64,000 nt of DNA from Crystallibacter degradans (lineage in GTDB: Bacteria; Actinomycetota; Actinomycetes; Actinomycetales; Micrococcaceae), in the NCBI RefSeq assembly GCF_012952295.1, contig NZ_JABBCH010000007.1, positions 147,335 through 211,334 on the forward strand. The letters run 5' to 3'. Positions 54,224-63,051 of this stretch are shown in pieces. The position numbers were made by a program, and so were the translations under genes. The notes under the pieces are model-generated. The model did no database searches and was not told the origin of the DNA. It saw only the letters and a program-made list of their open reading frames with translations. Numbering within the stretch: the stretch's first letter is position 1; each line of letters opens with the position of its first letter.

Positions 54224-55546
54224 CTAGCTGATGAGGGAGATGATCAGGCGGAGGGACATTGCGAGGATCGCGATGAGTCCGATGATGCCGAAGAGGTTGT
54301 GCCACCAGCGGTTGCGTAGGTCTCCCATGAGGTTTCGCCGGTTGCTCATGATCATGAGCAGGATTCCGAGGACGGGTGCGACGAGCACGGTCAGGGATTG
54401 GGCGATGATGATCAGGCCGACGGGGGAGCTTTGGAAGATCAGGGTGATGGTGACGCCGAAGGCCAGGATGATGGCTATGACGGTTTTGGCTGTGGGGGAT
54501 CCGGATCGGGCGCCTTTGCCGAGGGCGTCGGAGAGCATGGTGCCGCCGGCGGTGGCGTTGGCGATCATGGAGGAGAACGCTGCGCCGGAGAGGCCGAGGG
54601 CGAAGAGGAATGATCCAACGGGTCCGGCAAGGGGTTCGAAGATGGTGGCGAGGGCGTTGATGGTGGTGGCTTCTTCGCCGGTGCGGCCAAGGACGGCGGC
54701 GGCGACGATGATGACGAGGGCGGTCATGACGCCGGGGGCTACGATGCCCGGGATGGTGTCGACCATGGTGACGTCGCGGTATTCCTCGGCGGTGCGGCGG
54801 CGTTCCTTGGTGCCATAGGCGTTGTAGAACGCGGCGTTGATAGAGAAGTTCGTGCCGACGAGGGCGACGACCAGGATTTCGCTGCCGGCCGGGATCTGCG
54901 GCATGAGGCCTTCGACGGACTGGACCCAGTCGGGGCGGGAGACGAAGGCGCTGGTAAGGAATCCGATGGACATCAGGGCGACGATGGCGACAAGGATTTT
55001 CTCGACGATGAAGTAGACGTTCTTGAACAGGAGGATGAATCCGACGGCGGTGGTGCAGAGGATGGTCCACAGGACCGGGGATCCGCCGAAGATCAGGGAC
55101 AGGCCGAGGCCGGAGCCGACGGCGTTGCCGACGGAGAACATGAGGGTGATGGCGAAGACGCCGAATCCGGCGATGTACCCGATGGGGTTGCCCAGGTGTT
55201 CTTTGATGGAGGTGATTAGGGAGACCGGGGTGGCGATGCCGAGGCGGACGCTCATGTCGGTGAAGAAGATCATCAGGATGGTCGAGACGGCGATGACCCA
55301 GATCAGTGTGTAGGAGTATGCGCCGCCGGCTTGTACTGCGGAGGCCAGGTTTCCGGGGCCGAACTGCCAGGCGCCGACGACGAAGGCAGGACCGATCAGC
55401 GTCAGGCGCGCCCAGAAGGTGCGCCGTGTTGCGAGGCGGGTCATGTGTTCCTCTCTGCCGGCGGTGGATTTAGCGTAACCAGTATCGTGCCCGGACGGGG
55501 CCGGGGCCGAGGGCGAGCTGGATCGGGACTTCGTGCTCTCGCTCAT
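54224..55546 (-). CDS. Nramp-superfamily transporter lacking canonical metal ligands
   Basis: 440 aa, with AAGGAGGT six bases before the ATG. About eleven membrane segments in the Nramp order: LTLIGPAFVVGAWQFGPGNL, SYTLIWVIAVSTILMIFFTD, PIGYIAGFGVFAITLMFSVG, VYFIVEKILVAIVALMSIGF, GLSGAAFSSMIANATAGGTM. In true Nramp metal transporters helix 1 has DPGN and helix 6 has an MPH motif. Here the former reads FGPGN (about 62-66) and the latter region reads VGTNFSINAAFYNAYG, without Met or His. It therefore probably does not carry Mn/Fe in the usual way. Its neighbour is a DapA-like aldolase, suggesting an organic substrate (inference). Confidence 0.82.
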   Translation of the reverse strand: MSESTKSRSSSPSAPAPSGHDTGYAKSTAGREEHMTRLATRRTFWARLTLIGPAFVVGAWQFGPGNLASAVQAGGAYSYTLIWVIAVSTILMIFFTDMSVRLGIATPVSLITSIKEHLGNPIGYIAGFGVFAITLMFSVGNAVGSGLGLSLIFGGSPVLWTILCTTAVGFILLFKNVYFIVEKILVAIVALMSIGFLTSAFVSRPDWVQSVEGLMPQIPAGSEILVVALVGTNFSINAAFYNAYGTKERRRTAEEYRDVTMVDTIPGIVAPGVMTALVIIVAAAVLGRTGEEATTINALATIFEPLAGPVGSFLFALGLSGAAFSSMIANATAGGTMLSDALGKGARSGSPTAKTVIAIILAFGVTITLIFQSSPVGLIIIAQSLTVLVAPVLGILLMIMSNRRNLMGDLRNRWWHNLFGIIGLIAILAMSLRLIISLIS

Positions 55547-55729
55547 GGCGAGACCTCCTTATAGGGGTACGCGGCTTCCTTGCCGCAGGTCGGCACTGAC
55601 CGCTGTGAAGAGCTGGGGGGAACGGAAATCGTGGCCAGGGTATGTTCCGGGGCCGAGAGACGGGGTTGGTTCTGGAACTGGGGTGGCGGACGGCGGGTCT
55701 GCGGACCGCCACCCCAGACGGAACTGTGG

Positions 55730-56665
55730 TTAGACGCGGGACGTGACGCTGGTCAGTCCGGCCGAGGCCAAAGCATCAGCGATTTCCTTGCCGGCACCCG
55801 GTGCCAGAGGCAGCAGGGGCGGGCGGACGGTGGCGTGCTCAAGGATGCCGCGGGCGACGAGTCCTTCCTTGAGCGCGACGGTGCCTTCCATGTGGGAGCC
55901 GCGGTGGTAGACGTTCTTGGTGACTGGCAGCAGGCGGTCGTGGATCGCGCGGGCAGCGGCGTAGTCCTTGGCCTTGCCGGCGGCGATCAGTTCGACCAGC
56001 GGTTCGGGGGCGAGTCCGCCGTAGCCTACGAGGGCGCCGTCGACGTCGAACATGGTGTGCAGCAGGTATTCGTCGTGGCAGGTGAGGATCTGCAGGTCCG
56101 GGTAAGTTTCGCGCAGCACGGGGATTTCCGTGTCCCAGCGGCGCATGTTCCGTACGCCGTTCTTGGTGGCGAAGACACCTTCCTGGCCGGCGATCTCCAG
56201 TTGGGTCTCCAGATCGTAGGTTGCCTTGGTGGCATCAGGGTACTGGAAGAGGATCAGCGGTAGTCCGCTGGTCTCGTAGATCTCCTTGTAGCGGGTCTGC
56301 GGTGCGCCCTTCTGGTAGCCGAAGCGCAGCCAGCCGTGCGAGGGGTAGACCAGGCCGGCGGAGGCGCCGGCATCGACCGCACGCTTGGCTTCGAGGGCGG
56401 CAACGGTGTTTCCCTCACCGGTGATGCCCGCAATGATCGGGATGCGGGAATCAACGGCATCACGGAACGCGGTGATGACCGCGGCTTGCTCCTCCGCGGT
56501 CAGGAAGGTTCCTTCGCCGGCATGGCCCAGGACCACCAGGCCCTTGACGCCATCGACGGAGGCGAGCCAGCTACCCAGACGCTGGATGGCATCAAAATCG
56601 ACTGAACCGTCTTCGTTGAACGGCGTGACGGGGGCGGGTACGAGGCCGCGGAGGTCGAGTGTCAT
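55730..56665 (-). CDS. dihydrodipicolinate synthase-family aldolase in a LacI-regulated unit
   Basis: 311 aa from the ATG at 56665 (an upstream ATG at 56692 is possible). DapA-fold motifs: LVPAPVTPFNEDGSVDFDAI, VVLGHAGEGTFLTAEEQAAV, LPLILFQYPDATKATYDLE (Tyr), and EGVFATKNGVRNMRRW (Schiff-base Lys). GHAGEG replaces the GTTGE of DapA, so the pyruvate-type substrate differs. It is 183 bp upstream of the Nramp-like transporter on the same strand and divergent from a LacI regulator, with an operator-like dyad between. Probably a catabolic aldolase or dehydratase for an imported organic acid. Confidence 0.82.
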   Translation of the reverse strand: MTLDLRGLVPAPVTPFNEDGSVDFDAIQRLGSWLASVDGVKGLVVLGHAGEGTFLTAEEQAAVITAFRDAVDSRIPIIAGITGEGNTVAALEAKRAVDAGASAGLVYPSHGWLRFGYQKGAPQTRYKEIYETSGLPLILFQYPDATKATYDLETQLEIAGQEGVFATKNGVRNMRRWDTEIPVLRETYPDLQILTCHDEYLLHTMFDVDGALVGYGGLAPEPLVELIAAGKAKDYAAARAIHDRLLPVTKNVYHRGSHMEGTVALKEGLVARGILEHATVRPPLLPLAPGAGKEIADALASAGLTSVTSRV

Positions 56666-56705
56666 GACTTTCTTCTCTTTCGGTAGATCCATGCCGACCG
56701 CTTGT

Positions 56706-56733
56706 TTGCAATCGTTATCGGGAACGTTTGCAA
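56706..56733. promoter_or_regulatory. candidate LacI-family operator
   Basis: TTGCAATCGTT (56706-56716) and AACGTTTGCAA (56723-56733) are inverted arms matching at ten of eleven positions with a six-base spacer. It sits between the divergent aldolase and LacI genes, about 40 bp before the aldolase start. Confidence 0.6.
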
Positions 56734-56841
56734 TTCTGCGTGACGTGGAGCACAGTTGTCAATAGGTGGTTTTTCGGGGGCCGCAGGAGGCGCCCGGAGG
56801 GGCCTACTAGACTGGGGCGCAGGACCCGTGGAAGGACAGCA

Positions 56842-57867
56842 ATGATGAGTTCGACAGAGGAACGGCGGCAGGTAACCCTGCGCGACGTTGCCGAAGCCAC
56901 CGGCGTCAGTATTTCCACGGTCAGCCGAGTCCTGGACGCTCGGAGCTCTTCTTCGCGCTCGGCGACCGCGCTGCGGGTCCGGCAAATCGCCGAGGAACTT
57001 GGCTACCGCCGCAACATGTCGGCGTCAGGGCTCCGCCGGGGATCCACGGGAACCATCGGCGTCCTCGTTCCCCGGCTAAGCGATACCGTCATGGCCATGA
57101 TGTTCGAAGCCCTGGAGCGCGCCGCCCGCGCGCACGGGCACTTCGCCGTCGTCGCTACCAGCGGCGATGACCCGGCAGATGAACGGACGGCCGCGGAAAC
57201 CCTGCTGGACCGCAACGTCGACGGGCTGATCCTCGCCTCCGCCAGGCTCGACGACCAACTGCCGGCCTCATTGAGGGAACGGCATGTTCCCCACGCGCTG
57301 GTGGTGCGCACCGACGGAACCAGCCCGTCGGCCCTGGGCGACGATGAAGCCGGCGGCTACCTCGCCGTCCGCCACCTCATCGACCTCGGACACACGGACA
57401 TAGCGGTCGTGACTGGCCCCGATTTCGCCTCCACGGCCCGGGACCGCCTCGCCGGCGCCCGCCGCGCCCTCACCGAAGCCGGACTTCACCTTCCAGCGGA
57501 TCGGATCATCGGACGCGGCTACAGCATCGAAAACGGCGCCGAAGCGGGTGAAGCCCTGTTCGGCCGTCCATCCTCTGAGAGGCCGACCGCCGTGTTCGCG
57601 GCGAACGATAACCTCGCCCTGGGGATCATCGCAGCAGCCCAACGGGCAGGCATCTCTATCGGCTCCGACCTAGCTCTTGTCGGGTACAACGACATCCCGC
57701 TGGCACAACTGCTCCCGGTGCCTCTGACCTCGGTCAGAGTTCCTTTCGACCAGATTGCTGAATCGGCCCTGCGGATGCTGCTGGACCCGGACACCAAACC
57801 CCGGCACATCACCCGCGCGCTCCCGACCCTCATACCACGCGCCTCAAGTGGACCGCCCCGCCGCTAA
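56842..57867 (+). CDS. LacI-family transcriptional regulator
   Basis: 341 aa from the ATG at 56842 (GAAGGAC upstream; an adjacent ATG at 56845 is equally possible). HTH: VTLRDVAEATGVSISTVSRV with LDARSSSSRSATALRVRQIA, hinge helix GYRRNMSASGLRRGSTGTIG. Sugar-binding-like core: VLVPRLSDTVMAMMFEALER, DIAVVTGPDFASTARDRLAG, TAVFAANDNLALGIIAAAQR, LALVGYNDIPLAQLLPVPLT. It probably represses the adjacent aldolase/transporter unit through the dyad at 56706 and itself. Effector unknown. Confidence 0.9.
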   Translation: MMSSTEERRQVTLRDVAEATGVSISTVSRVLDARSSSSRSATALRVRQIAEELGYRRNMSASGLRRGSTGTIGVLVPRLSDTVMAMMFEALERAARAHGHFAVVATSGDDPADERTAAETLLDRNVDGLILASARLDDQLPASLRERHVPHALVVRTDGTSPSALGDDEAGGYLAVRHLIDLGHTDIAVVTGPDFASTARDRLAGARRALTEAGLHLPADRIIGRGYSIENGAEAGEALFGRPSSERPTAVFAANDNLALGIIAAAQRAGISIGSDLALVGYNDIPLAQLLPVPLTSVRVPFDQIAESALRMLLDPDTKPRHITRALPTLIPRASSGPPRR

Positions 57868-58032
57868 AGGGGTCCCCGCACCCCCCGTTACCCCGCTCGT
57901 GGACCGCGGACATGACTGAGTACCTCTACTAATCGACGACCTCAAGCGTGACCGGCACAAGCTGATCAACGTCAGGGAAGTGGAACGGCCCGAGGTGCTT
58001 GTTGTCGATCCCCCCAGACAAGAACCCTATGG

Positions 58033-60756
58033 CTAGACCAGGACGCGGTAGCCGAATTCCGGATGGAATCCGTGCACCTCCCGTACGTCCAGCGCGGCCA
58101 TGTAGTCGAGGATCTCGCCGGTGATCACCTGCCCGGGGACCAGCACCGGGAAGCCCGGCGGATACGGGGTAACGAACGCGGCGGAGATCAGTTCCTCGCC
58201 GTCGGCCACGAGCCGCGCGGCAGCCTCCGGTTGCAGGTAACGGCAGGAGCCTTCCCGGTAGGTGAGGAAATGGGCGGCCCGCAGATCGCCGTCGGGTGTG
58301 TCCGGGCCGGAGCGGAAACGGTCCGCGAAGCGGCTGAAGTTTGGCAGCGGGGGCGGTGCCGTAGTGAGCGAGGCCACCCGGGCCTGCCGGGCCTGCAGTG
58401 CGAGCGGGCTCATCCCTGTCTGTTCCTCATCGAAGGCCTCAGCCAGCTGGACCAGGACCTCGATCAGGAAGGCCACGGCACTGCGGGTGGTGCCGATATT
58501 GGTCATGAGCAGCACCGGGTTGCGGGAGGTCTTGTTGACCTGGATGCCGAACCGGTCCATCAGATAACCGTTGCGGAAGGTGTCCCCGTCCACGCCGGTC
58601 AGCCTGATGTGCAGAGTCAGCCGGCTCGGATCCAGCACGAATTCGTCTTCGCGCCAGGCCCGGTCCAGTTCGGCCAAGCCCATAGGTTTGGGATCATGGT
58701 GCGATTGGCTAACTTCGCGGTAGGCGAGCGGCACAAGGTCCGCGGCGTCGAGGATCCGGAAGTATTTTCGCAGCATCGGCTGCCGTTCCACCGCAGCGGC
58801 GATGCTGCCCGCCAGATCCATCTGCCGCTGCACCAGTTCAAAGCCCTCCAGCTCCACCTGCCGGCGGCCGGCGTCCAGGGAAGCGAGGATCTGGTAGTTC
58901 GGTGAGGTGGAGGTGTGCGTCATGTACGCCTCGTGGAAGGACTCGGCATTGAGCCGGTTGAAGTCCCTGTCGTGCACATGGATCATCGAGCCTTGGCGCA
59001 GCGCGGTGAGGGTCTTGTGCATGGACTGGGTGGCATAGACGCGGACCCGGGCACGGGCTGGATCCGGGACCAGGCGGGTGCGCAGCCACAGCTCGTCGTC
59101 GAGCGGCTCGCCGGAGTCGGCATCGTGCAACGCTGCCAGCTGCTCCGCGTAGCGCTCTGCGGCTTCCGGGCTTGCCAGTTCCTGCTCGAGCCGACGTGCG
59201 GAGGCCATCGCGGTGCGCCGGCGCAGCACTGGATGGAAGCCGGCGAAGGCGAACCAGGCCTCGTCCCAGAGGAAGACCAGATCCGGTTTGATTGCCAGGC
59301 ACTCAGCCATCACTCGATGCACGTCGTACACGATGCTGTCGAAGGTGCAATTGGTCAGGGCGATCAGCTTCACCTCGTCCAGCTTTCCGGCCCGACGGTA
59401 GTCCAGCAGCATCTGCTTGATGCTCTGCAGCGGAACCGCGCCGTAGACCGAGTAGTCATCCAGCGGGTAGGCCTCCAAATAAGCCACCCGGGCTCCGGCC
59501 AACATCAGGGCGTAGTGGTGCGACTTGTGGCAGTTCCGGTCCACCAGAACCACGTCCCCGGGGGCCACGATGGACTGGGTGACGATCTTGTTCGCCGTCG
59601 AGGTCCCGTTGGTCACGAAATAGGTCCGCTGCGCGCCGAAAGCACGCGCCGCCTTGCTCTGGGCGGCTCGCAGCGTGCCGTGCGGATCCAGTAGCGAGTC
59701 CAGTCCGCCCGCAGTCGTGGAGGTCTCGGCCAGGAACAGGTTCAATCCGTAGAAATCACCCAGATCCCCAATCCACTTGGAGGTGACCACCGAGGTGCCG
59801 CGGGAGATGGGCATCGCATGGAACACGCCGGCCGGACGCTGGCTGTGGCGGCGCACCGCATTAAAGAACGGCGTTTCATAGCGCTCGGCGACCCCGGCCA
59901 GGATGGACAGATGCAGCTCCTGCAGCGCCTGCCAACGGAACACCCGCCGGAACCGGCGGGCCAGGGACTCGGCCAGCTCCTCGATGGAGACGGCGGCAAT
60001 CAGGTACAGGTCCAGCTCCGGGCGCAGCTCGGTGAGCGCTTCGGCTAGCCGCAGGGTGCGCGGCAGCGCCGCCAGCCGGTCCAGATCGGCACCGGCCAGC
60101 GTGCCGACGTACCCGGCTAGGCCGCTGCCCAGACGGGCGTTCGAGCGGTTGACAAATCCCGGCCGTACTACGCAGGCCTGAATATCCGGGTTCAGCAGCA
60201 CCGCCACCAGGGCGTCCTCAACACTGGGGACGACATTTACGGTGTAAGTGAACTCATCCGACGCATGCCGCAGTCGGTGCATGGACTCCTGCAGCGCCGC
60301 CCGTTCCGCCGGCGGGACGTCGTCGATGACGAGCACCTCGAACGTGCGTCGTGCCGGCACCTCGGGAGACTCTTCCCCGGCTCCATCTCCGTCCTCGCCG
60401 TGTACCGGCTGAAGCCGCCGGGTCACGGCCTCGATCAGGGCGAGGGCGGCTCGGGCATCCCCGGTGCCCAGGCAGCGGCGAATGCGCTCCACGTGTCCAG
60501 GGCCAGGAAAGGACCAGTACGCCTCCAGCGGTTCGAGCCGTGCCAGCCGCTGATGGCACTCGGCGGCCAGCGCCTGACTTCCCGGCTGGTCCTGCTGATT
60601 TCCGGATCCGCCGGCAGACCGCCACCCGCCGGCCAGCTGCCGGGTGGCGTAGGCGAGGAACTCCCAGTCATCGGCCCGCGTCCGCCAGACACTGCCCGGA
60701 GCGTCGAGGCAGCCGGCCTGCTCCTTGGGCTGTACCGATTCCAATAATGCGCTCAT
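58033..60756 (-). CDS. Orn/Lys/Arg decarboxylase, probably arginine decarboxylase
   Basis: 907 aa, type-I fold basic amino acid decarboxylase. An extra N-terminal region of about 150 residues precedes a wing-like response-regulator-like domain ([20 protein letters not shown]). PLP core: [57 protein letters not shown] and [17 protein letters not shown] with the PLP Lys581. The C-terminal domain includes [20 protein letters not shown]. Its start overlaps the stop of the permease remnant (ATGA), which in turn overlaps hutG. Arginine is favoured by length and the family, but lysine or ornithine cannot be excluded. Confidence 0.8.
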   Translation of the reverse strand: MSALLESVQPKEQAGCLDAPGSVWRTRADDWEFLAYATRQLAGGWRSAGGSGNQQDQPGSQALAAECHQRLARLEPLEAYWSFPGPGHVERIRRCLGTGDARAALALIEAVTRRLQPVHGEDGDGAGEESPEVPARRTFEVLVIDDVPPAERAALQESMHRLRHASDEFTYTVNVVPSVEDALVAVLLNPDIQACVVRPGFVNRSNARLGSGLAGYVGTLAGADLDRLAALPRTLRLAEALTELRPELDLYLIAAVSIEELAESLARRFRRVFRWQALQELHLSILAGVAERYETPFFNAVRRHSQRPAGVFHAMPISRGTSVVTSKWIGDLGDFYGLNLFLAETSTTAGGLDSLLDPHGTLRAAQSKAARAFGAQRTYFVTNGTSTANKIVTQSIVAPGDVVLVDRNCHKSHHYALMLAGARVAYLEAYPLDDYSVYGAVPLQSIKQMLLDYRRAGKLDEVKLIALTNCTFDSIVYDVHRVMAECLAIKPDLVFLWDEAWFAFAGFHPVLRRRTAMASARRLEQELASPEAAERYAEQLAALHDADSGEPLDDELWLRTRLVPDPARARVRVYATQSMHKTLTALRQGSMIHVHDRDFNRLNAESFHEAYMTHTSTSPNYQILASLDAGRRQVELEGFELVQRQMDLAGSIAAAVERQPMLRKYFRILDAADLVPLAYREVSQSHHDPKPMGLAELDRAWREDEFVLDPSRLTLHIRLTGVDGDTFRNGYLMDRFGIQVNKTSRNPVLLMTNIGTTRSAVAFLIEVLVQLAEAFDEEQTGMSPLALQARQARVASLTTAPPPLPNFSRFADRFRSGPDTPDGDLRAAHFLTYREGSCRYLQPEAAARLVADGEELISAAFVTPYPPGFPVLVPGQVITGEILDYMAALDVREVHGFHPEFGYRVLV

Positions 60757-60974
60757 CGGCCACCCGTCTGCTGTGCTGTCTCCCGGGCTGTGTCCGTTGC
60801 CGTGTCCTGCCCGGCTTCCCAGGATGCGGGTTCGGACGTGTCCTCGAAGGCGACCGCGGACCCGAAGAACAGGCCGGTTCCGATGGCCGAGCCGAGGGCG
60901 ATGAAATGGATATGCCGGGCGGTCAGGCCTCGTGACAGGCCGCCCGCGGCTCCGGATTTGATCATGGTTTTCAT
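60753..60974 (-). pseudogene. amino acid permease remnant, internal in-frame deletion (73 codons left)
   Basis: The first 43 residues are the exact N-terminal layout of APC amino acid permeases: [29 protein letters not shown]. Immediately afterwards the frame continues into a hydrophilic tail ([20 protein letters not shown] onward) like a permease cytoplasmic C-terminus. About 400 residues of membrane domain are missing with the frame kept. The gene still overlaps both neighbours by ATGA, so the translational coupling chain survived. The product cannot transport. In a hut neighbourhood the intact ancestor may have been a histidine permease (inference). Confidence 0.7.
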
Positions 60975-61977
60975 CTCATACTGCTTTCTGCGTTGGGGTC
61001 GGCCAGTCGGGCCGAGTGCGCAATGGTGCTCAGCAGACGCGCGGCACAGCGCGCGGTGGCGCCGTCGTCGTCGTACTCCGGATTGAGTTCGACGACGTCG
61101 GCCAGTGCCAGCTTTCCGCTCGACGCTGCCTGCCGACAGGCCGCGGCGATGGCCGGGAACGGGACGCCGAAGGCGGCCGGCGCACTCACGCCCGGGGCCG
61201 TTGCTGCGGGCAGCACGTCCAAGTCCACGGTCAGGTAGAGCAGGTCCACCGAATCCGCGAAGCTGGCCACGAAGCGCTCTAGTGCCGTACTGTCCTGGCA
61301 TTGCTCGTCGGTGAGGTATTCGACGCCGAGCCGGTCGGCCGTGTCGAACAGCGCGCGGGTGTTGTTCGGTTCGCTGATGCCGGCGACGGCGTAGCGGAAC
61401 TGCCGGCTGGCGGCTGCTTCGGCCTCGGCGATCTGCAGGAACGGCGTTCCGGAGCTGGGCCGGGCATCACGGCGCAGATCGAAGTGGGCGTCCAGGTTCA
61501 GGATGCCCAGCCGCCTGCCCTCCAGCAGCCCGGACCCGGCCAATCCCAGGTAACTGGCATAGGCGGTTTCGTGGCCACCGCCAAGCACCAGCACTAGGCG
61601 GCTCTGAGGCAGCAGGGCAGCAATTTTCTTCCCCAGGGATTCCTGGCCGGGTTCGAGGCCGAAGCCTTTGACGGCCACGTCCCCCGCGTCGTGGACAGCG
61701 AACCTGGCGTGCAGCGCCAGCGGACCCAAGGCCCGGCGGATTGCCGCCGGGGCATGCCGGGCGCCGGGACGGCCCTGGTTGCGCCGGACCCCCTCGTCGC
61801 TGCGGAAACCCACGATGGACAGAGTGTTTTGGAGCTCCAGGCATCGGTTGCGGAATCGGGGGATGCAGTCTGCTGTGCCACGGCGTTGTGCCAGCGGCGG
61901 TGCTGGGGTGAATCGCCGTCGTTGCGGCCAGTCCAAACTGGGCGGACGGACGACGGAGGGGCGAACTGGGAGGACAT
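60971..61977 (-). pseudogene. hutG: formimidoylglutamase (hutG) with a single-base frameshift
   Basis: The N-terminal HutG segment (VRPVWTGRNDGDSPQHRRWH) starts at the ATG at 61977. The rest ([68 protein letters not shown]) is in another frame. Frames join if one A is added to the AAAA run at 61827-61830. The manganese ligands (GGGHE, DAHFD, DLD) are intact, and the family converts formiminoglutamate to glutamate and formamide. A TTG-initiated version from 61936 would lack the proper N-terminus. Either a recent inactivation or a sequencing error in a homopolymer. Confidence 0.78.
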
Positions 61978-62082
61978 GGTTAAGAGCATCCTGATTTGGG
62001 GGGCTTTTCTGTGACGTGAATTACCGGCTCAAGCAACGAAACCGTATTTCGGGCATACGATGTGCCAGAATTTCGGGAAAGA

Positions 62083-62098
62083 GTCTGGGATTCCGGAC
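62083..62098. promoter_or_regulatory. candidate hut IclR operator, copy 1
   Basis: GTCTGGGATTCCGGAC, a near-perfect dyad (five of six arm pairs), 41 bp before the IclR start and in the hutG/iclR divergent region. It matches 13 of 16 bases of the site at 62915-62930 before hutU. Confidence 0.55.
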
Positions 62099-62138
62099 AG
62101 AAGCCCCTGGCAAAGCAGGGCCCCCGAGGAGGGAACCA

Positions 62139-62906
62139 ATGGCAGTCTCCAAGGTGCCCGCAGCCGAGAACACGCTGCGGATACTGCGCTACATGGCCTC
62201 GCGCCGCGGCCCCGTCACTGCCACGGCCATCGCAGCCGCCCTCGAGTTGCCGCGCTCAAGTGTTTACCACTTGCTGACGGTGATGCAGGAGAACGGCTTT
62301 GTGCTGCACCTGCCGCAGGAACGGGTCTACGGGTTGGGCATCGCCGCCTTCGAATTGAGCTCCGCGTACAGCCGTCAAGAACCCTTGGCGCGGCTGGGCC
62401 GGCCGTTGCTGGCAGGGCTGGTGGACAGGGTGGGCGAAAGCGCGCACCTGGCCGTGCTGCATGGGCGCGATGTGCTCTACCTGGTGGAGGAACGGGCCAA
62501 GAACCGCCCGTCGCTGGTGACCGATGTCGGGGTGCGGCTGCCGGCGCACCTGACCGCCAGCGGCCGCGCCATCCTGGCCGCGCTGCCGGCTTCGCAGTTG
62601 CGCGCGATCTTTCCGGACAAGTCCGCATTCATTGTCCGGCAGCCGGATCCCGCGATTACCGGCTACACACAGCTGAAGCATCACTTGGGGCAGGTCCGCC
62701 AGCGAGGGTACGCGACCGAAGAAGGGGACGTCACGGCTGGCTTTGCCTCGCTCGCGGTGGCCGCGCTGGACCACGTCGGCTGGCCGGCGGCCGCCGTCGC
62801 CGTCACCTTCCTGAGCCACCGCATGGGGGCGGAACACCGCGAGGCGCTGCTGGCCGAACTTCGCTCCGTGGCCGTGGAGGTTTCCCACCGCATCTACGGC
62901 ACGTAA
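62139..62906 (+). CDS. IclR-family regulator of histidine utilisation
   Basis: 255 aa from the ATG at 62139 (GAGGAGGGAACC upstream); a longer frame to 62016 is rejected because the operator lies in it. Winged helix: [40 protein letters not shown]. Effector domain: [60 protein letters not shown]. It lies between hutG and hutU, divergent from the former, and matching dyads precede both it and hutU. It is probably the hut repressor, with urocanate or histidine as effector (inference). Confidence 0.88.
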   Translation: MAVSKVPAAENTLRILRYMASRRGPVTATAIAAALELPRSSVYHLLTVMQENGFVLHLPQERVYGLGIAAFELSSAYSRQEPLARLGRPLLAGLVDRVGESAHLAVLHGRDVLYLVEERAKNRPSLVTDVGVRLPAHLTASGRAILAALPASQLRAIFPDKSAFIVRQPDPAITGYTQLKHHLGQVRQRGYATEEGDVTAGFASLAVAALDHVGWPAAAVAVTFLSHRMGAEHREALLAELRSVAVEVSHRIYGT

Positions 62907-62913
62907 AGGTCGA

Positions 62914-62931
62914 TGTCTGGTATCCCAGACA
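62914..62931. promoter_or_regulatory. candidate hut IclR operator, copy 2
   Basis: TGTCTGG-TATC-CCAGACA is a perfect seven-base-arm dyad about 120 bp upstream of hutU and just after the iclR stop. With the copy at 62083 it defines GTCTGG-N-AT-N-CC-R-GAC. Confidence 0.6.
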
Positions 62932-63051
62932 AAAGAGTGTCAAAGGGCGCTTCGCAAGGGCTACCGCGGCTGTTTCATAGAAGCAGAGGTTGTGAGCCGT
63001 GCCACCCACGGATCCGCGACAGTCCCCACGACGCGAAAGAAGGAACGCGAA

